Shown here: positions 47,966-58,361 of the stretch, piece by piece
Layout: each line of letters starts with the position of its first letter
How positions within the stretch are numbered: the first letter of the stretch is position 1
Origin: Salvelinus alpinus
Lineage: Eukaryota > Chordata > Actinopteri > Salmoniformes > Salmonidae
Direction of reading: 5' to 3'
Assembly: GCF_045679555.1 (NCBI RefSeq)
Contig: NC_092098.1
Location: 21,110,038-21,174,037 of the forward strand
DNA length: 64,000 nucleotides
The notes under the pieces: model-generated
The model's database searches: none
The model's input: the letters and a program-made list of their open reading frames with translations, nothing else
What the model was told of the DNA's origin: nothing
Translations under genes and position numbers: made by a program

Positions 47966-49017
47966 AAGAAAAAAAGCTGAAAATATCGAAGCTTTCTGTT
48001 CCGAGGCGAGCTTGTTTTGAAACCTCTGGCCTACTAAATTCACCTGTTTGCCTCATTTATGGCGACTCACTTTACTAAAACATAATGTGTACGCGTTCAA
48101 AATACACGTAACATAACCCTAGAGCTAATAAACGGCAAATGTTCCCGGTTAAAATGCTAAATATAGACCACAGACAGGGCCGCACTAACTTTTGACTCCG
48201 ACAAACAGGAACAGTAAAGTATTATCACAGATATAACAATGAGACAGATATTTCACCGGATGTTTAAATGTGAAGCATCCGGTTGACGTTTCCACTCACT
48301 ACCAAATATGGTAGAGAGGAAGCCCAATAGCCAGCAGTGGGAGAAGATGGAACCAGATACATTTGGCCGACATTCTAATGATATACTCATCGATTAAACG
48401 TTTGATCTCAATTTTTCTGTTCCCAGAACTACAATCTGTTATAAACAGAGTGGACTAAGTTTTGTGAACTTTGCCCTTTGCCAAAGTTCCACAAAATTGC
48501 GTTGTTGAGAAGAAGTGCAAAGGCGAATTGAGTTATTGCACACGCGCACTTCACAGAATAGGCGTTCCCCAACGGAAATATGCAAATATTGTCTAGAACG
48601 GGCCAATAAGGTCTTGCTAGTTCAAGCTTGGCTCTGCCCACGTCCTTGCTTGTTCTGCCCACTATGGCTAATTTGTTCCCATTTGAAATGACAGGCTGTG
48701 GTCTATCTTTGTTTAGTCATAAAAATCTTTGGTACTATTCTGCCAGTAGCATAACGATGATGTCACTTTCTTTCTTTTTAATGATGAAACCTTCAAAATA
48801 AAAGCCCACATTGTAATATCATTAGCTGATAAAAAATGTATTGAATGGTATATCAATGGCCACTTGTATTGTGCCAACAAGAAAAAGTGATAAGTAATTT
48901 ATGAAAACAAATAAAAAATATGGTTTTAAATTATTATTATTTAAAGACCAATAATGAAAAAATACAATGTTGACACTGGTATGTTAAGTACATTGAACTG
49001 TAGAGAGAAAACTTTAC
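47966..49017. other. 5' flank of the NLR gene and intergenic
   Basis: The first ~350 bases probably hold the NLR promoter. The remainder is AT-rich without a recognised gene or repeat. Confidence 0.4.
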
Positions 49018-49020
49018 TAC

Positions 49021-49146
49021 CTGTCTCAGCTAAAGGCGTGGGAAATAATTATTAGTGTCTACTAACCAAATATGATTTGTTTTCAAGGGGGCTATGTCAC
49101 ATGGCCTGCTGCTGGCTTTTTACTCCACCCCCTACATAGCCCCCGA
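49021..49146 (+). repeat. Left arm of a long inverted repeat around the LINE
   Basis: ctgtctcagctaaaggcgtg to ctccaccccctacatagccc is matched in reverse by 54657-54784. Both arms include tactaaccaaata and cctgctgctggctttttact or its complement. Divergence is noticeable, so the pair is old relative to the LINE between them. Confidence 0.7.
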
Positions 49147-49292
49147 TACAATACATATTGGATTGTCGAGAGATCTTTTCTACCTGTCTCAGCTAAAGTT
49201 AGGTGGGAAATACTCAGTATGATTAGTTTTGGAGGGGGACTGTGTCATACATATCCAGCTGCACTTCTCCGCCCCCTCCCTTTAGCTGAGAT

Positions 49293-49600
49293 TTTGCTCT
49301 CGAGTGGCGCAGCGGTCGAAGGCACTGCATCTCAGTGCTGGAGGCGTCACTACAGACCCTTGTTCGATTCCAGGCTGTATCCCAACCGGCCGTGATTGGA
49401 AGTCCCATAGGGCAGCGCACAATTGGCCCAGCATTGTCCGGGTCAGGGTTTGGCCGGGGTAGGCCGTCATTGTAAATAAGAATTTGTTCTTTTTTTAATT
49501 ATTTTTTAAATTTAAATTTAAAGGGGTGGATCAGCTTAATATTGCGCAAAGAATGTTGCGGAAAGAATTTGTTCTTATCTGACTTGCCTGGTAAAAAAAG
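49293..49600 (+). mobile_element. tRNA-derived salmonid SINE, interrupted in its tail
   Basis: The head ctcgagtggcgcagcggtcg, a B-box region (tgttcgattccaggctg), the body gggcagcgcacaattggccc and the tail gtaaataagaatttgttct match a common salmonid SINE. At 49491 a ~72-bp insertion interrupts the tail; the SINE resumes with agaatttgttcttatctgac at 49564. Its head resembles tRNA-Leu but cannot fold as a functional tRNA gene with an extended 200-bp body. Confidence 0.8.
49477..49576. repeat. Small insertion in the SINE tail flanked by a 14-bp direct repeat
   Basis: aagaatttgttctt occurs at 49478-49491 and 49563-49576, enclosing a T-rich start and the text aaggggtggatcagcttaat. This looks like a short retroposed fragment in reverse orientation with its target duplication. 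Confidence 0.55.
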
Positions 49601-49650
49601 AAAAGCTGAGACAGGTAGAAAAGATCTCTCTACAACCCAATATGTATTTA

Positions 49651-52600
49651 GCATCCAAGATGGCGTAGCAGTCGGACGTGTGTTTGTTTGTCTTGTCTTG
49701 TCCCGTGTAAATAGTCTTCGTATTTTTTCGTATACATTTCGTATATATTTTAATTTCACTTTCCATCTAGGAACTGAATATACATTCCTACATTCCGCCT
49801 CACCCAATGTGGTACGGACCTGCTATTTTTTATACTTTAGAACAGTAACCCCAATCAGAAGCTAGCCAGATAACTAGCTACTAGCTAGTAGTCAGTTAGC
49901 CACTGCTGCGGTCTTCACCCTTAACTCGGACACAGCCAGCTTCAGCTCGGGCCAATACCTGCCAGTCTGCAAGCGCGATATCAACCCAGAGCATATAGGA
50001 CTGCTTTTTCTCTACCACATCACCGGATTCCTGACGCAAGCTCTGGACAATTACACTGTATCATCACAGCTAGCTAGCTGCAACCGAGTGGCTACTACTG
50101 GCTAACACCTCTGTCCCGAAGCAAGCACCAGTTAGCCTTGAGCTAGCCTCGAGCTAGGCCCATCTGCCGGCTAGCCGAAGAGGTCTACCAGCGAATTCTT
50201 GGGCTACAATACCTCTTTTGCCAATTGGACTGGACCTTTTTTTGCCGACACAGAGCCCTGCCAATCCATCACAACTGGTCTAAATCAGCTACAAGCTAAT
50301 TTAGCCATTTTTTTTTGCCGCTGCTAGTAGCTTTTACCTTCTGCACAGACACCAGCCCTGTTATTAGCCTGGATATTACTCACCAATTTACCAGCATCGG
50401 ACTGTCTCTCGACAACAACGCCGGATTCCTGCCGTAATCCCTGAGCCACTACTTCTGATCCTCACAGCTAGCTTGCAGCTAGCGCAGCTAGCGCCACTGC
50501 CACGAAGCTAGCACCAGTTAGCAAACACAATTCTACAATTCACAACCTCTCTTTCGCCATCCGGCTTGGATTCTCTGTCGACACGACCACGTCTGAGCAG
50601 ACCCCCTCCGTCTGAGCAGATCACCCCCCGGGCTACTAACTTTAAACGCCGCGTGCTAGCTTAGTGGAGGCCTCCCTGCTCCATCTACGGCTGCCCCCTG
50701 GACACTATGATCACTTGGCTACATAGCTGATCCATGCTTGACTGTCCATTAATTCACGGTACTCCATTCTGTTTATTTGTGTTTTATCTGTCGGCTCTGT
50801 GCTTTAACTCAGGATCTGTGTGTAGTTAATCCGACCCTCTCTGCCTAGTCGTCGCCATTTTTACCTGTTGTTGCTGTGTTAGACTAGCACCCTGTTATTG
50901 CTGCTGTTATCTTACCTGTTGTTTTAGCTAGCTCTCCCAATCAAGACCTGCAATCACTTCATGCCTTATTGTATGTCTCTCTCAAATATCAATATGCCTT
51001 GCATACTGTTGTTCAGGCTAGTTATCATTATCATTGTTTTGGTTTGCAATGGACCCTGTAGTTCCACTCTCCGTACCTCTGATACCTCCTTTGTCCCACC
51101 CCCCACACATGCGGTGACCTCACCCATTGAGACCAGCATGTCCAGAGATACAACCTCTCTTATCATCACCCAGTGCCTGGGCTTGCCTCCGCTGTACCCG
51201 CGCCCCACCATACCCCTGTCTGCACATTATGCCCAGAATCTATTCTACCACGCCCATAAATCTGCTCCTTTTATTCTTTGTCCCCAACGCTCTAGGCGAC
51301 CAGTTTTGATAGCCTTTAGCCGCACCCTCATCCTACTACTCCTCTGTTCCTCGGGTGATGTGGAGGTAAACCCAGGCCCTGCATGTCCCCAGTCACCCTC
51401 ATTTGTTGACTTCTGTAATCGAAAAAGCCTTGGCCTCATGCATGTCAACATCAGAAGCCTCCTCCCTAAGTTTGCCTTACTCACCGCTTTAGCACACTCT
51501 GCCAACCCTGATGTCCTTGCCGTGTCCGAATCCTGGCTTAGGAAGGCCACCAAAAATTCTGAGATTTCCATACCCAACTATAACACTTTCCGTCAAGATA
51601 GAACTGCCAAAGGGGGAGGAGTTGCAATCTACTGCAGAGATAGCCTGCAAAGTTCTGTCATACTTTCCAGGTCTATGCCCAAACAGTTCGAACTTCTAAT
51701 TTTAAAAATTAATCTCTCCAGAAATAAGTCTCTCACTGTTGCCGCCTGCTACCGACCCCCCTCAGCTCCCAGCTGTGCCCTGGACACCATCTGTGAATTG
51801 ATCGCTCCCCATCTAGCTTCAGAGTTTGTTCTGTTAGGTGACCTAAACTGGGATATGCTTAACACCCCGGCAGTCCTACAATCCAAGCTTGATGCCCTCA
51901 ATCTCACACAAATCATCAAGGAACCCACCAGGTACAACCCTAAATCCGTAAACATGGGCACCCTAATTGACATTATCCCGACCAACCTGCCCTCCAAATA
52001 CACCTCTGCTGTCTTCAATCAAGATCTCAGCGATCACTGCCTCATTGCCTGTATCCGCCACGGGTCCGCGGTCAAACGACCACCCCTCATCACTGTCAAA
52101 CGCTCCCTAAAACACTTCTGCGAGCAGGCCTTTCTAATCGACCTGGCCCGGGTACCCTGGAAGGATATTGACCTCATCCCGTCAGTTGAGGATGCCTGGT
52201 CATTCTTTAAAAGTTACTTCCTCACCATATTAGACAAGCATGCTCCGTTCAAAAAATGCAGAACCAAGAACAGATATAGCCCTTGGTTCACTCCAGACCT
52301 AACTGCCCTCGACCAGCACAAAAACATCCTGTGGCGAACTGCAATAGCATCGAAGAGCCCCCGCGATATGCAACTGTTCAGGGAAGTCAGGAACCAATAC
52401 ACGCAGTCAGTCAGGAAAGCAAAGGCCAGCTTTTTCAAGCAGAAATTTGCATCCTGTAGCTCTAACTCCAAAAAGTTCTGGGATACTGTAAAGTCCATGG
52501 AGAACAAGAGCACCTCCTCCCAGCTGCCCACTGCACTGAGGCTAGGTAACACGGTCACCACCGATAAATCCGTGATAATCGAAGACTTCAACAAGCATTT

Positions 52601-54632
52601 CTCAATGGCTGGCCATGCCTTCCTCCTGGCGACTCCAACCTTGGCCAACAGCCCCGCCCCCCCCGCTGCTACTCGCCCAAGCCTCCCCAGCTTCTCCTTT
52701 ACCCAAATCCAGATAGCAGATGTTCTGAAAGAGCTGGAAAACCTGGACCCATACAAATCAGCTGGGCTTGACAATCTGGACCCCCTATTTCTGAAACTGT
52801 CCGCCGCCATTGTCGCACCCCCTATTACCAGCCTGTTCAACCTCTCCTTCGTATCATCTGAGATCCCCAAGGATTGGAAAGCTGCCGCGGTCATCCCCCT
52901 CTTCAAAGGGGGAGACACCCTGGACCCAAACTGTTACAGACCTATATCCATCCTGCCCTGCCTATCTAAGGTCTTCGAAAGCCAAGTCAACAAACAGATC
53001 ACTGACCATCTCGAATCCCACCGTACCTTCTCCGCTGTGCAATCCGGTTTCCGAGCCGGTCACGGGTGCACCTCAGCCACGCTCAAGGTACTAAACGATA
53101 TCATAACCGCCATCGATAAAAGACATTACTGTGCAGCCGTCTTCATCGACCTGGCCAAGGCTTTCGACTCTGTCAATCACCATATTCTTATCGGCAGACT
53201 CAGTAGCCTCGGTTTTTCTAATGACTGCCTTGCCTGGTTCACCAACTACTTTGCAGACAGAGTTCAGTGTGTCAAATCGGAGGGCATGTTGTCCGGTCCT
53301 CTGGCAGTCTCTATGGGGGTACCACAGGGTTCAATTCTCGGGCCGACTCTTTTCTCTGTATACATCAATGATGTTGCTCTTGCTGCGGGCGATTCCCTGA
53401 TCCACCTCTACGCAGACGACACCATTCTATATACTTCCGGCCCTTCCTTGGACACTGTGCTATCTAACCTCCAAACGAGCTTCAATGCCATACAACACTC
53501 CTTCCGTGGCCTCCAACTGCTCTTAAACGCTAGTAAAACCAAATGCATGCTTTTCAACCGTTCGCTGCCTGCACCCGCACGCCCGACTAGCATCACCACC
53601 CTGGACGGTTCCGACCTAGAATATGTGGACATCTATAAGTACCTAGGTGTCTGGCTAGACTGCAAACTCTCCTTCCAGACTCATATCAAACATCTCCAAT
53701 CCAAAATCAAATCAAGAATCGGCTTTCTATTCCGCAACAAAGCCTCCTTCACTCACGCCGCCAAACTTACCCTAGTAAAACTGACTATCCTACCGATCCT
53801 CGACTTCGGCGATGTCATCTACAAAATAGCTTCCAATACTCTACTCAGCAAACTGGATGCAGTTTATCACAGTGCCATTCGTTTTGTTACTAAAGCACCT
53901 TATACGACCCACCACTGCGACCTGTATGCCCTAGTCGGCTGGCCCTCGCTACATGTTCGTCGTCAGACCCACTGGCTCCAGGTCATCTACAAGGCTATGC
54001 TAGGTAAAGTGCCGCCTTATCTCAGTTCACTGGTCACGATGGCTACACCCACCCGCAGCACGCGCTCCAGCAGGTGTATCTCACTGATCATCCCTAAAGC
54101 CAAAACCTCATTTGGACGCCTTTCCTTCCAGTTCTCTGCTGCCTGCGACTGGAACGAATTGCAAAAATCTCTGAAGTTGGAGACTTTTATCTCCCTCAAC
54201 AACTTTAAAAATCTGCTATCCGAGCAGCTAACCGATCGCTGCAGCTGTACATAGTCCATCTGTAAACTACCCACCCAATTTACCTACCTCACCCCCCATA
54301 CTGCTTTTATTTATTTACTTTTCTGCTCTTTTGCACACCAGTATCTCTTCTTGCACATGATCATCTGATGATTTATCACTCCAGTGTTAATCTGCTAAAT
54401 TGTAATTATTCGATTTATTGCCTACCTCATGCCTTTTGCACACATTGTATATAGATTCTCTTTTTTTTCTACCATGTTATTGACTTGTTTATTGTTTACT
54501 CCATGTGTAACTCTGTGTTGTCTGTTCACACTGCTATGCTTTATCTTGGCCAGGTCGCAGTTGCAAATGAGAACTTGTTCTCAACTAGCCTACCTGGTTA
54601 AATAAAGGTGAAATAAAAAATAAATAAAAAAA
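49651..54632 (+). mobile_element. Full-length non-LTR retrotransposon (LINE, jockey/L2-CR1 type)
   Basis: It starts gcatccaagatggcgtagca, continues through a ~1.3 kb 5' region rich in gctagct, carries a single open 1097-codon ORF, and ends with gttaaataaaggtgaaataa and an A-rich tail. The tail text (gaacttgttctcaactagcc) is similar to that of salmonid SINEs, which may borrow this type of machinery. No clear target duplication was seen. The length of about 5 kb and the open ORF indicate a young copy. Confidence 0.85.
50961..54254 (+). CDS. LINE ORF: 2A-like leader, AP endonuclease and reverse transcriptase
   Basis: Residues 1-140 form a hydrophobic leader (IIIIVLVCN near 22-30, LILLLLCS near 123-130) ending in GDVEVNPGP (132-140), which fits the 2A translational-recoding motif DxExNPGP. 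The expected break is between Gly139 and Pro140 (codon at 51378). An AP endonuclease domain follows (LMHVNIRSLLPKF; ESWLRK; LLGDLNWDM; LSDHCLIACI). The reverse transcriptase has YKSAGLDNLDP, RPISILPCLSK, FIDLAKAFDSVNH, GVPQGSILGPTLFSVYINDV and LYADDTILY. The catalytic YADD is intact and the frame has no break. 2A-like sequences at this position are known in several APE-type LINEs. A separate ORF1 upstream was not found. The ATG was chosen as the first in frame. Confidence 0.9.
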   Translation: MPYCMSLSNINMPCILLFRLVIIIIVLVCNGPCSSTLRTSDTSFVPPPTHAVTSPIETSMSRDTTSLIITQCLGLPPLYPRPTIPLSAHYAQNLFYHAHKSAPFILCPQRSRRPVLIAFSRTLILLLLCSSGDVEVNPGPACPQSPSFVDFCNRKSLGLMHVNIRSLLPKFALLTALAHSANPDVLAVSESWLRKATKNSEISIPNYNTFRQDRTAKGGGVAIYCRDSLQSSVILSRSMPKQFELLILKINLSRNKSLTVAACYRPPSAPSCALDTICELIAPHLASEFVLLGDLNWDMLNTPAVLQSKLDALNLTQIIKEPTRYNPKSVNMGTLIDIIPTNLPSKYTSAVFNQDLSDHCLIACIRHGSAVKRPPLITVKRSLKHFCEQAFLIDLARVPWKDIDLIPSVEDAWSFFKSYFLTILDKHAPFKKCRTKNRYSPWFTPDLTALDQHKNILWRTAIASKSPRDMQLFREVRNQYTQSVRKAKASFFKQKFASCSSNSKKFWDTVKSMENKSTSSQLPTALRLGNTVTTDKSVIIEDFNKHFSMAGHAFLLATPTLANSPAPPAATRPSLPSFSFTQIQIADVLKELENLDPYKSAGLDNLDPLFLKLSAAIVAPPITSLFNLSFVSSEIPKDWKAAAVIPLFKGGDTLDPNCYRPISILPCLSKVFESQVNKQITDHLESHRTFSAVQSGFRAGHGCTSATLKVLNDIITAIDKRHYCAAVFIDLAKAFDSVNHHILIGRLSSLGFSNDCLAWFTNYFADRVQCVKSEGMLSGPLAVSMGVPQGSILGPTLFSVYINDVALAAGDSLIHLYADDTILYTSGPSLDTVLSNLQTSFNAIQHSFRGLQLLLNASKTKCMLFNRSLPAPARPTSITTLDGSDLEYVDIYKYLGVWLDCKLSFQTHIKHLQSKIKSRIGFLFRNKASFTHAAKLTLVKLTILPILDFGDVIYKIASNTLLSKLDAVYHSAIRFVTKAPYTTHHCDLYALVGWPSLHVRRQTHWLQVIYKAMLGKVPPYLSSLVTMATPTRSTRSSRCISLIIPKAKTSFGRLSFQFSAACDWNELQKSLKLETFISLNNFKNLLSEQLTDRCSCT

Positions 54633-54656
54633 TTTCATATATAGTGTCTTGCGTTG

Positions 54657-54784
54657 GGTGCTATGGAAGGGGTGGAGTAAAAAGCCAGCAGCAGGTCGTG
54701 TGACACAGCCTCCCTCAAAAACAAACTATATTTGGTTAGTAGAGACCCTAATGAATATTTTCCACCCCACTTTAGCTGAGACAG
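54657..54784 (-). repeat. Right arm of the long inverted repeat around the LINE
   Basis: The reverse complement of 49021-49146 with scattered mismatches (aaaaagccagcagcaggtcg; actttagctgagacag). The arms lie 5.5 kb apart because of the nested insertions. Confidence 0.7.
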
Positions 54785-55220
54785 CTGTATTTTTCTCTCT
54801 ACAACCAAATGTGTATCCCATGTACATTGCAGTGAATGGAGTGGGTTGAGTAGGGAGCACTCTGTATTAAACCCATCACTCAACACAAGAGTTCAATTTA
54901 AGTTTTTGCAGACTCTATTGAGTAATTCCAGCGACATATATTTGTATTTTGTTAAAAGTGTATTTCTTGAAATCTAACCTACACAATAGCTTTCAGCATG
55001 GCAGTATTAGTGTAAACTTTCAAAATAAATGTTGGTATAAATAATAATAATACTAATAATAACAATAAAATACCACAATTTTTTTCAAAGGCGGTTGCAA
55101 TGCTGTGTGAAAAACTGTTGTACTGCACTAGAGTGTTAAAAAAATAGATATTCCCAAAGTTTAGCACAATCGTGCCGCCAGGAGTACGGTAATAAACTGA
55201 AGGCTGATTTTAATTTCGTT
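54785..55220. other. Intergenic, nothing recognised
   Basis: AT-rich sequence with short AAT repeats near 55040. No gene or named element. Confidence 0.4.
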
Positions 55221-55224
55221 GGTA

Positions 55225-55937
55225 TACTACCTTTCAAAAGTTTGGGGTCCTTGTTTTTGAAAGAAAAGCAAATTTTTTGTCCTTTAAAATAACATCAAAT
55301 TGATCAGAAATAGAGCGTAGACATTGTTAATGTTGTAAATGACTATTTTAGCTGGAAACGGCTGATTCTTTTATGGAATATCTACATAGGCGTACATAGG
55401 CCCATTATCAGCAACCATCACTCCTGTGTTCCAATGGCACGTTGTGTTAGCTAATCCAAGTTGTTCATTTTAAAAGGTTAATTGATCATTAGAAAACCCT
55501 TTTGCAATTAGTTAGCACAGCTGAAAACTGTTGTTCTGATTAAAGAAGCAATAAAACTGGCCTTCTTTAGACTAGTTGAGTATCTCGATCATCAGCATTT
55601 ATGGGTTTGATTACAGGCTCAAAATGGCCAGAAACAAATAACTTTCTTCTGAAACTCGTCAGTCTATTCTTGTTTTGAGAAATGAAGGCTATTCCATGCG
55701 AGAAATTGCCAAGAAACTGAAGATCTCGTACAACGCTGTGTACTACTCCCTTTACAGAACAGCGCAAACTGCCACTAACCAGAAAAGAAAAAGGAGTGGG
55801 AGGCCCCGGTGCACAACTGAGCAAGAGGACAAGTACATTAGTGTCTAGTCTGAGAAACAGACGCCTCACAAGTCCTCAACTGGCAGCTTCATTAAATAGT
55901 ACCAGTCTCAACGTCATCAGTGAAGAGGCGACTCCAT
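55225..55937 (+). mobile_element. Tc1-like transposon, 5' half only
   Basis: The terminus ctacctttcaaaagtttggg opens the element. The plus-strand text SSETRQSILVLRNEGYSMRE and IAKKLKISYNAVYYSLYRTA is the paired HTH region, followed by KRKRSGRPRCTTEQEDKYIS and a stop. It breaks off near 55937, before any catalytic Asp, where the next element begins. It belongs to a different Tc1 family from the others in the window. Confidence 0.8.
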
Positions 55938-55960
55938 CGATATACAAAATCTCAAATTCA

Positions 55961-57010
55961 TACCACTGAACAAAAATATAAACCCAACATGTAAAGTGTT
56001 GGTCCCATGTTTCATGAGCTGAAATAAAATATCCAAGAAATGTTCCATACGCACAAAAAGCTTATTTCTCTCAAATGTTGTTCACAAATTTGTTTACATC
56101 CCTGTTAGTGAATATTTCTCCTTTGCCAAGAGAATCCATCCACTTGACAGGTGTGGCACATCAAGAAGCTGATTAAACAGCATGATCGTTACACAGGTGC
56201 ACCTTGTGTTGGGAACAATAAAAGGACACTCTAAAATGTGCAATTTTGTCACACAACACAATGCCACAGATGTCTCAAGTTTTGAGGGAGCGTGGTATTT
56301 GCATGCTGAATGCATCCATGTCCACCAAATCTATTGCCAGATAATTTAATGTTCATTTCTCGACCATAAGCCACCTCCAACATCATTTTAGAGAATTTGG
56401 CAGTACGTCCAACCGGCTTCACAACCGCAGACCAAGTGTATGGCGTCGTGTGATCAAGTGGTTTGCTGATGTCAACGTTGTGAACGGAGTGCCCTATGGT
56501 GGCGGTGGGGTTATGGTGTGGGCAGGTATAAGCTACGGAGAATGAACACAATTGCATTTTATCGATGGCAATTTGAATGCACAGAGATACCGTGATGAGA
56601 TCCTGAGGCACATTGTCGTGCAATTCATCCGCCGCAATCACCTCATGTTTCAGTATGATAATGCACGGCCCCATGTCGAAAGGATCTGTACACAATTCCT
56701 GGAATTGTGAAAATGTCCCAGTTCTTCCATGGCCTGCATACTCACCAGATTTGTCTCCAATTGAGCATGTTTGGGATGCTCTGGATTGACGTGTACGACA
56801 GCGTGTTCCAGTTCCCGACAATATCCAGAAACTTTGCAACAGCCTGATCAAACTCTATGCGAAGGAGATGTGTCGCGCTGCATTAGGCAAATGGTGGTCA
56901 TACAAGATACTGACTGGTTTTCTGATCCACTTCCCAAGGTATCTGTGACCAACAGATGCATATCTGTATTCCCATTCATGTGAAATCCATAGATTAGGGC
57001 CTAATGAATT
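55961..57010 (+). mobile_element. Tc1-like transposon, 3' end missing
   Basis: It starts ctgaacaaaaatataaaccc, a frequent salmonid Tc1 terminus. The decayed transposase is seen as [20 protein letters not shown] and, further on, [11 protein letters not shown]-like and [15 protein letters not shown]-like blocks in plus-strand frames with stops. The terminus at the right is absent: at ~57011 another Tc1-like element takes over. Confidence 0.75.
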
Positions 57011-57011
57011 T

Positions 57012-58361
57012 ATTCAGACCCCTTGACTTTTTCCACATTTTGTTACGTTACAGCCTTATTCTAAAATTGATTAAATAAATGTAAAAAATTTTATAGCATA
57101 ATGACAAAAGCAAAAACAGGTTTTTAGAATTGTTTTCAAATTTATAAAAAATACAAAACAGAATTTACCTTATATTTACCTTATTTACCTAAATATTCAG
57201 ACCCTTTGCTATGAGACTCGAAATTGAGTTCAGGTGCATCGTGTTTCCACTGATCATCCTTGAGATGTTTCTACAACTTGGAGTCCACCTGTGGTAAATT
57301 CAATTGATTGGATATGATTTGGAAAGGCACACACCTGTCTACATAAGGTTCCACAGTTGACAGTGCATGTCAGAGCAAAAACCAAGCCATGAGGTCGAAG
57401 AAATTGTTCGTAGAGCTTTGAGACAGGATTATGTCGAGGCACAGATCTGGGGAAGGGTACCAGAAATGTCTGCAGCAATGGAGGCTGCAAAGAACACAGT
57501 GGCATTCGTAAATGGAAGAAGTTTGGAACTGCCAAGACTCTTCATAGACTCTTTCAAACTGAGCAGTCGGGGGAGAAGGGCCTTGGTCAGGGAGGTGACC
57601 AAGAACCCAATGATCACTCTGACAGAGCAACAGAGTTCCTCTGTGGAGATGGGAGAACCTTCCAGAAGGAGAACCATCTAAGCAGCACTCCACCAATCAG
57701 GCCTTTATTGTAGAGCGGCCAGACAGAAGCCACTCCTCAGTAAAAGGCACATGACAGCCCGCTTGGAGTTTGCCAAAAGGCACCTAAAAACTCTCAGACC
57801 GTGAGAAACAAGATTATCTGGTCTGATGAAACCAAGATTGAACTCTTTGGTCTGAATGCGAAGCGTCACATCTGGAGGAAACCTGGCACCATCCCTACGG
57901 TGAAGCATGGTGGAGGCAGCATCATGCTGGGGGGATGTTTTTCAGCGGCAGGGACTGGGAGACTAGTCAGGATTGAGGCGAAGATTAACGGATTAAAGTA
58001 CAGAGAAATCCTTGATGAAAACCTGCTCCAGAGCACTCAGGATCTCAGACTGAGGCGAAGGTTCGCCTTCCAACAGGACAACGACCCTAAGCACACAGCC
58101 AAGACAACACAGGAGTAACTTTGGGACAAGTCTCTGAATGTCCTTGAGTGGTCCAGCCAGAGCCCAGACTTGAACCCGATCGAACATCTCTGAAGAGACC
58201 TGAAAATAGCTGTGTGCTAACGCACCCCATCCAACCTGACAGAGCTTGAGAGGATCTGCAGAGAAGAATGGGAGAAACTCCCCAAATACAGGTGTTCCAA
58301 GCTTATAGCGTCAAACATAAAGAAGACTCGAAGCTGTAATCGCTGTCAAAGGTGCTTCAAG
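57012..58361 (+). mobile_element. Tc1-like transposon, same family as 34642-36080, outer ends missing
   Basis: The left part attcagaccccttgactttt lacks the first ~16 terminal bases. The plus-strand transposase is preserved in pieces: MSEQKPSHEVEEIVRRALRQ, MRNKIIWSDETKIELFGLN, HGGGSIMLGGCFSAAGTGRL, FAFQQDNDPKHTAKTTQE and NPIEHL, with several stops, one after TTQE. The right end stops at ggtgcttcaa, ahead of a LINE 5' end. Confidence 0.8.

Larger units (their letters stand above)
49153..49649. repeat. Palindromic MITE-like unit holding a SINE
   Basis: The arm catattggattgtcgagagat with ctacctgtctcagct (49158-49197) returns in reverse at 49605-49649 (agctgagacaggtagaaaag, caacccaatatgtat). A SINE fills the interior. 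The LINE starts directly after the right arm. Confidence 0.6.

Noticed and set aside
49298-49375. tRNA-like sequence with A and B boxes
   Set aside because: It is the head of a SINE with body and tail, and the cloverleaf is imperfect. The same applies to 31410-31480.
52214-52918. 234-codon minus-strand open frame
   Set aside because: It is antisense to the LINE ORF and shows no family signature.
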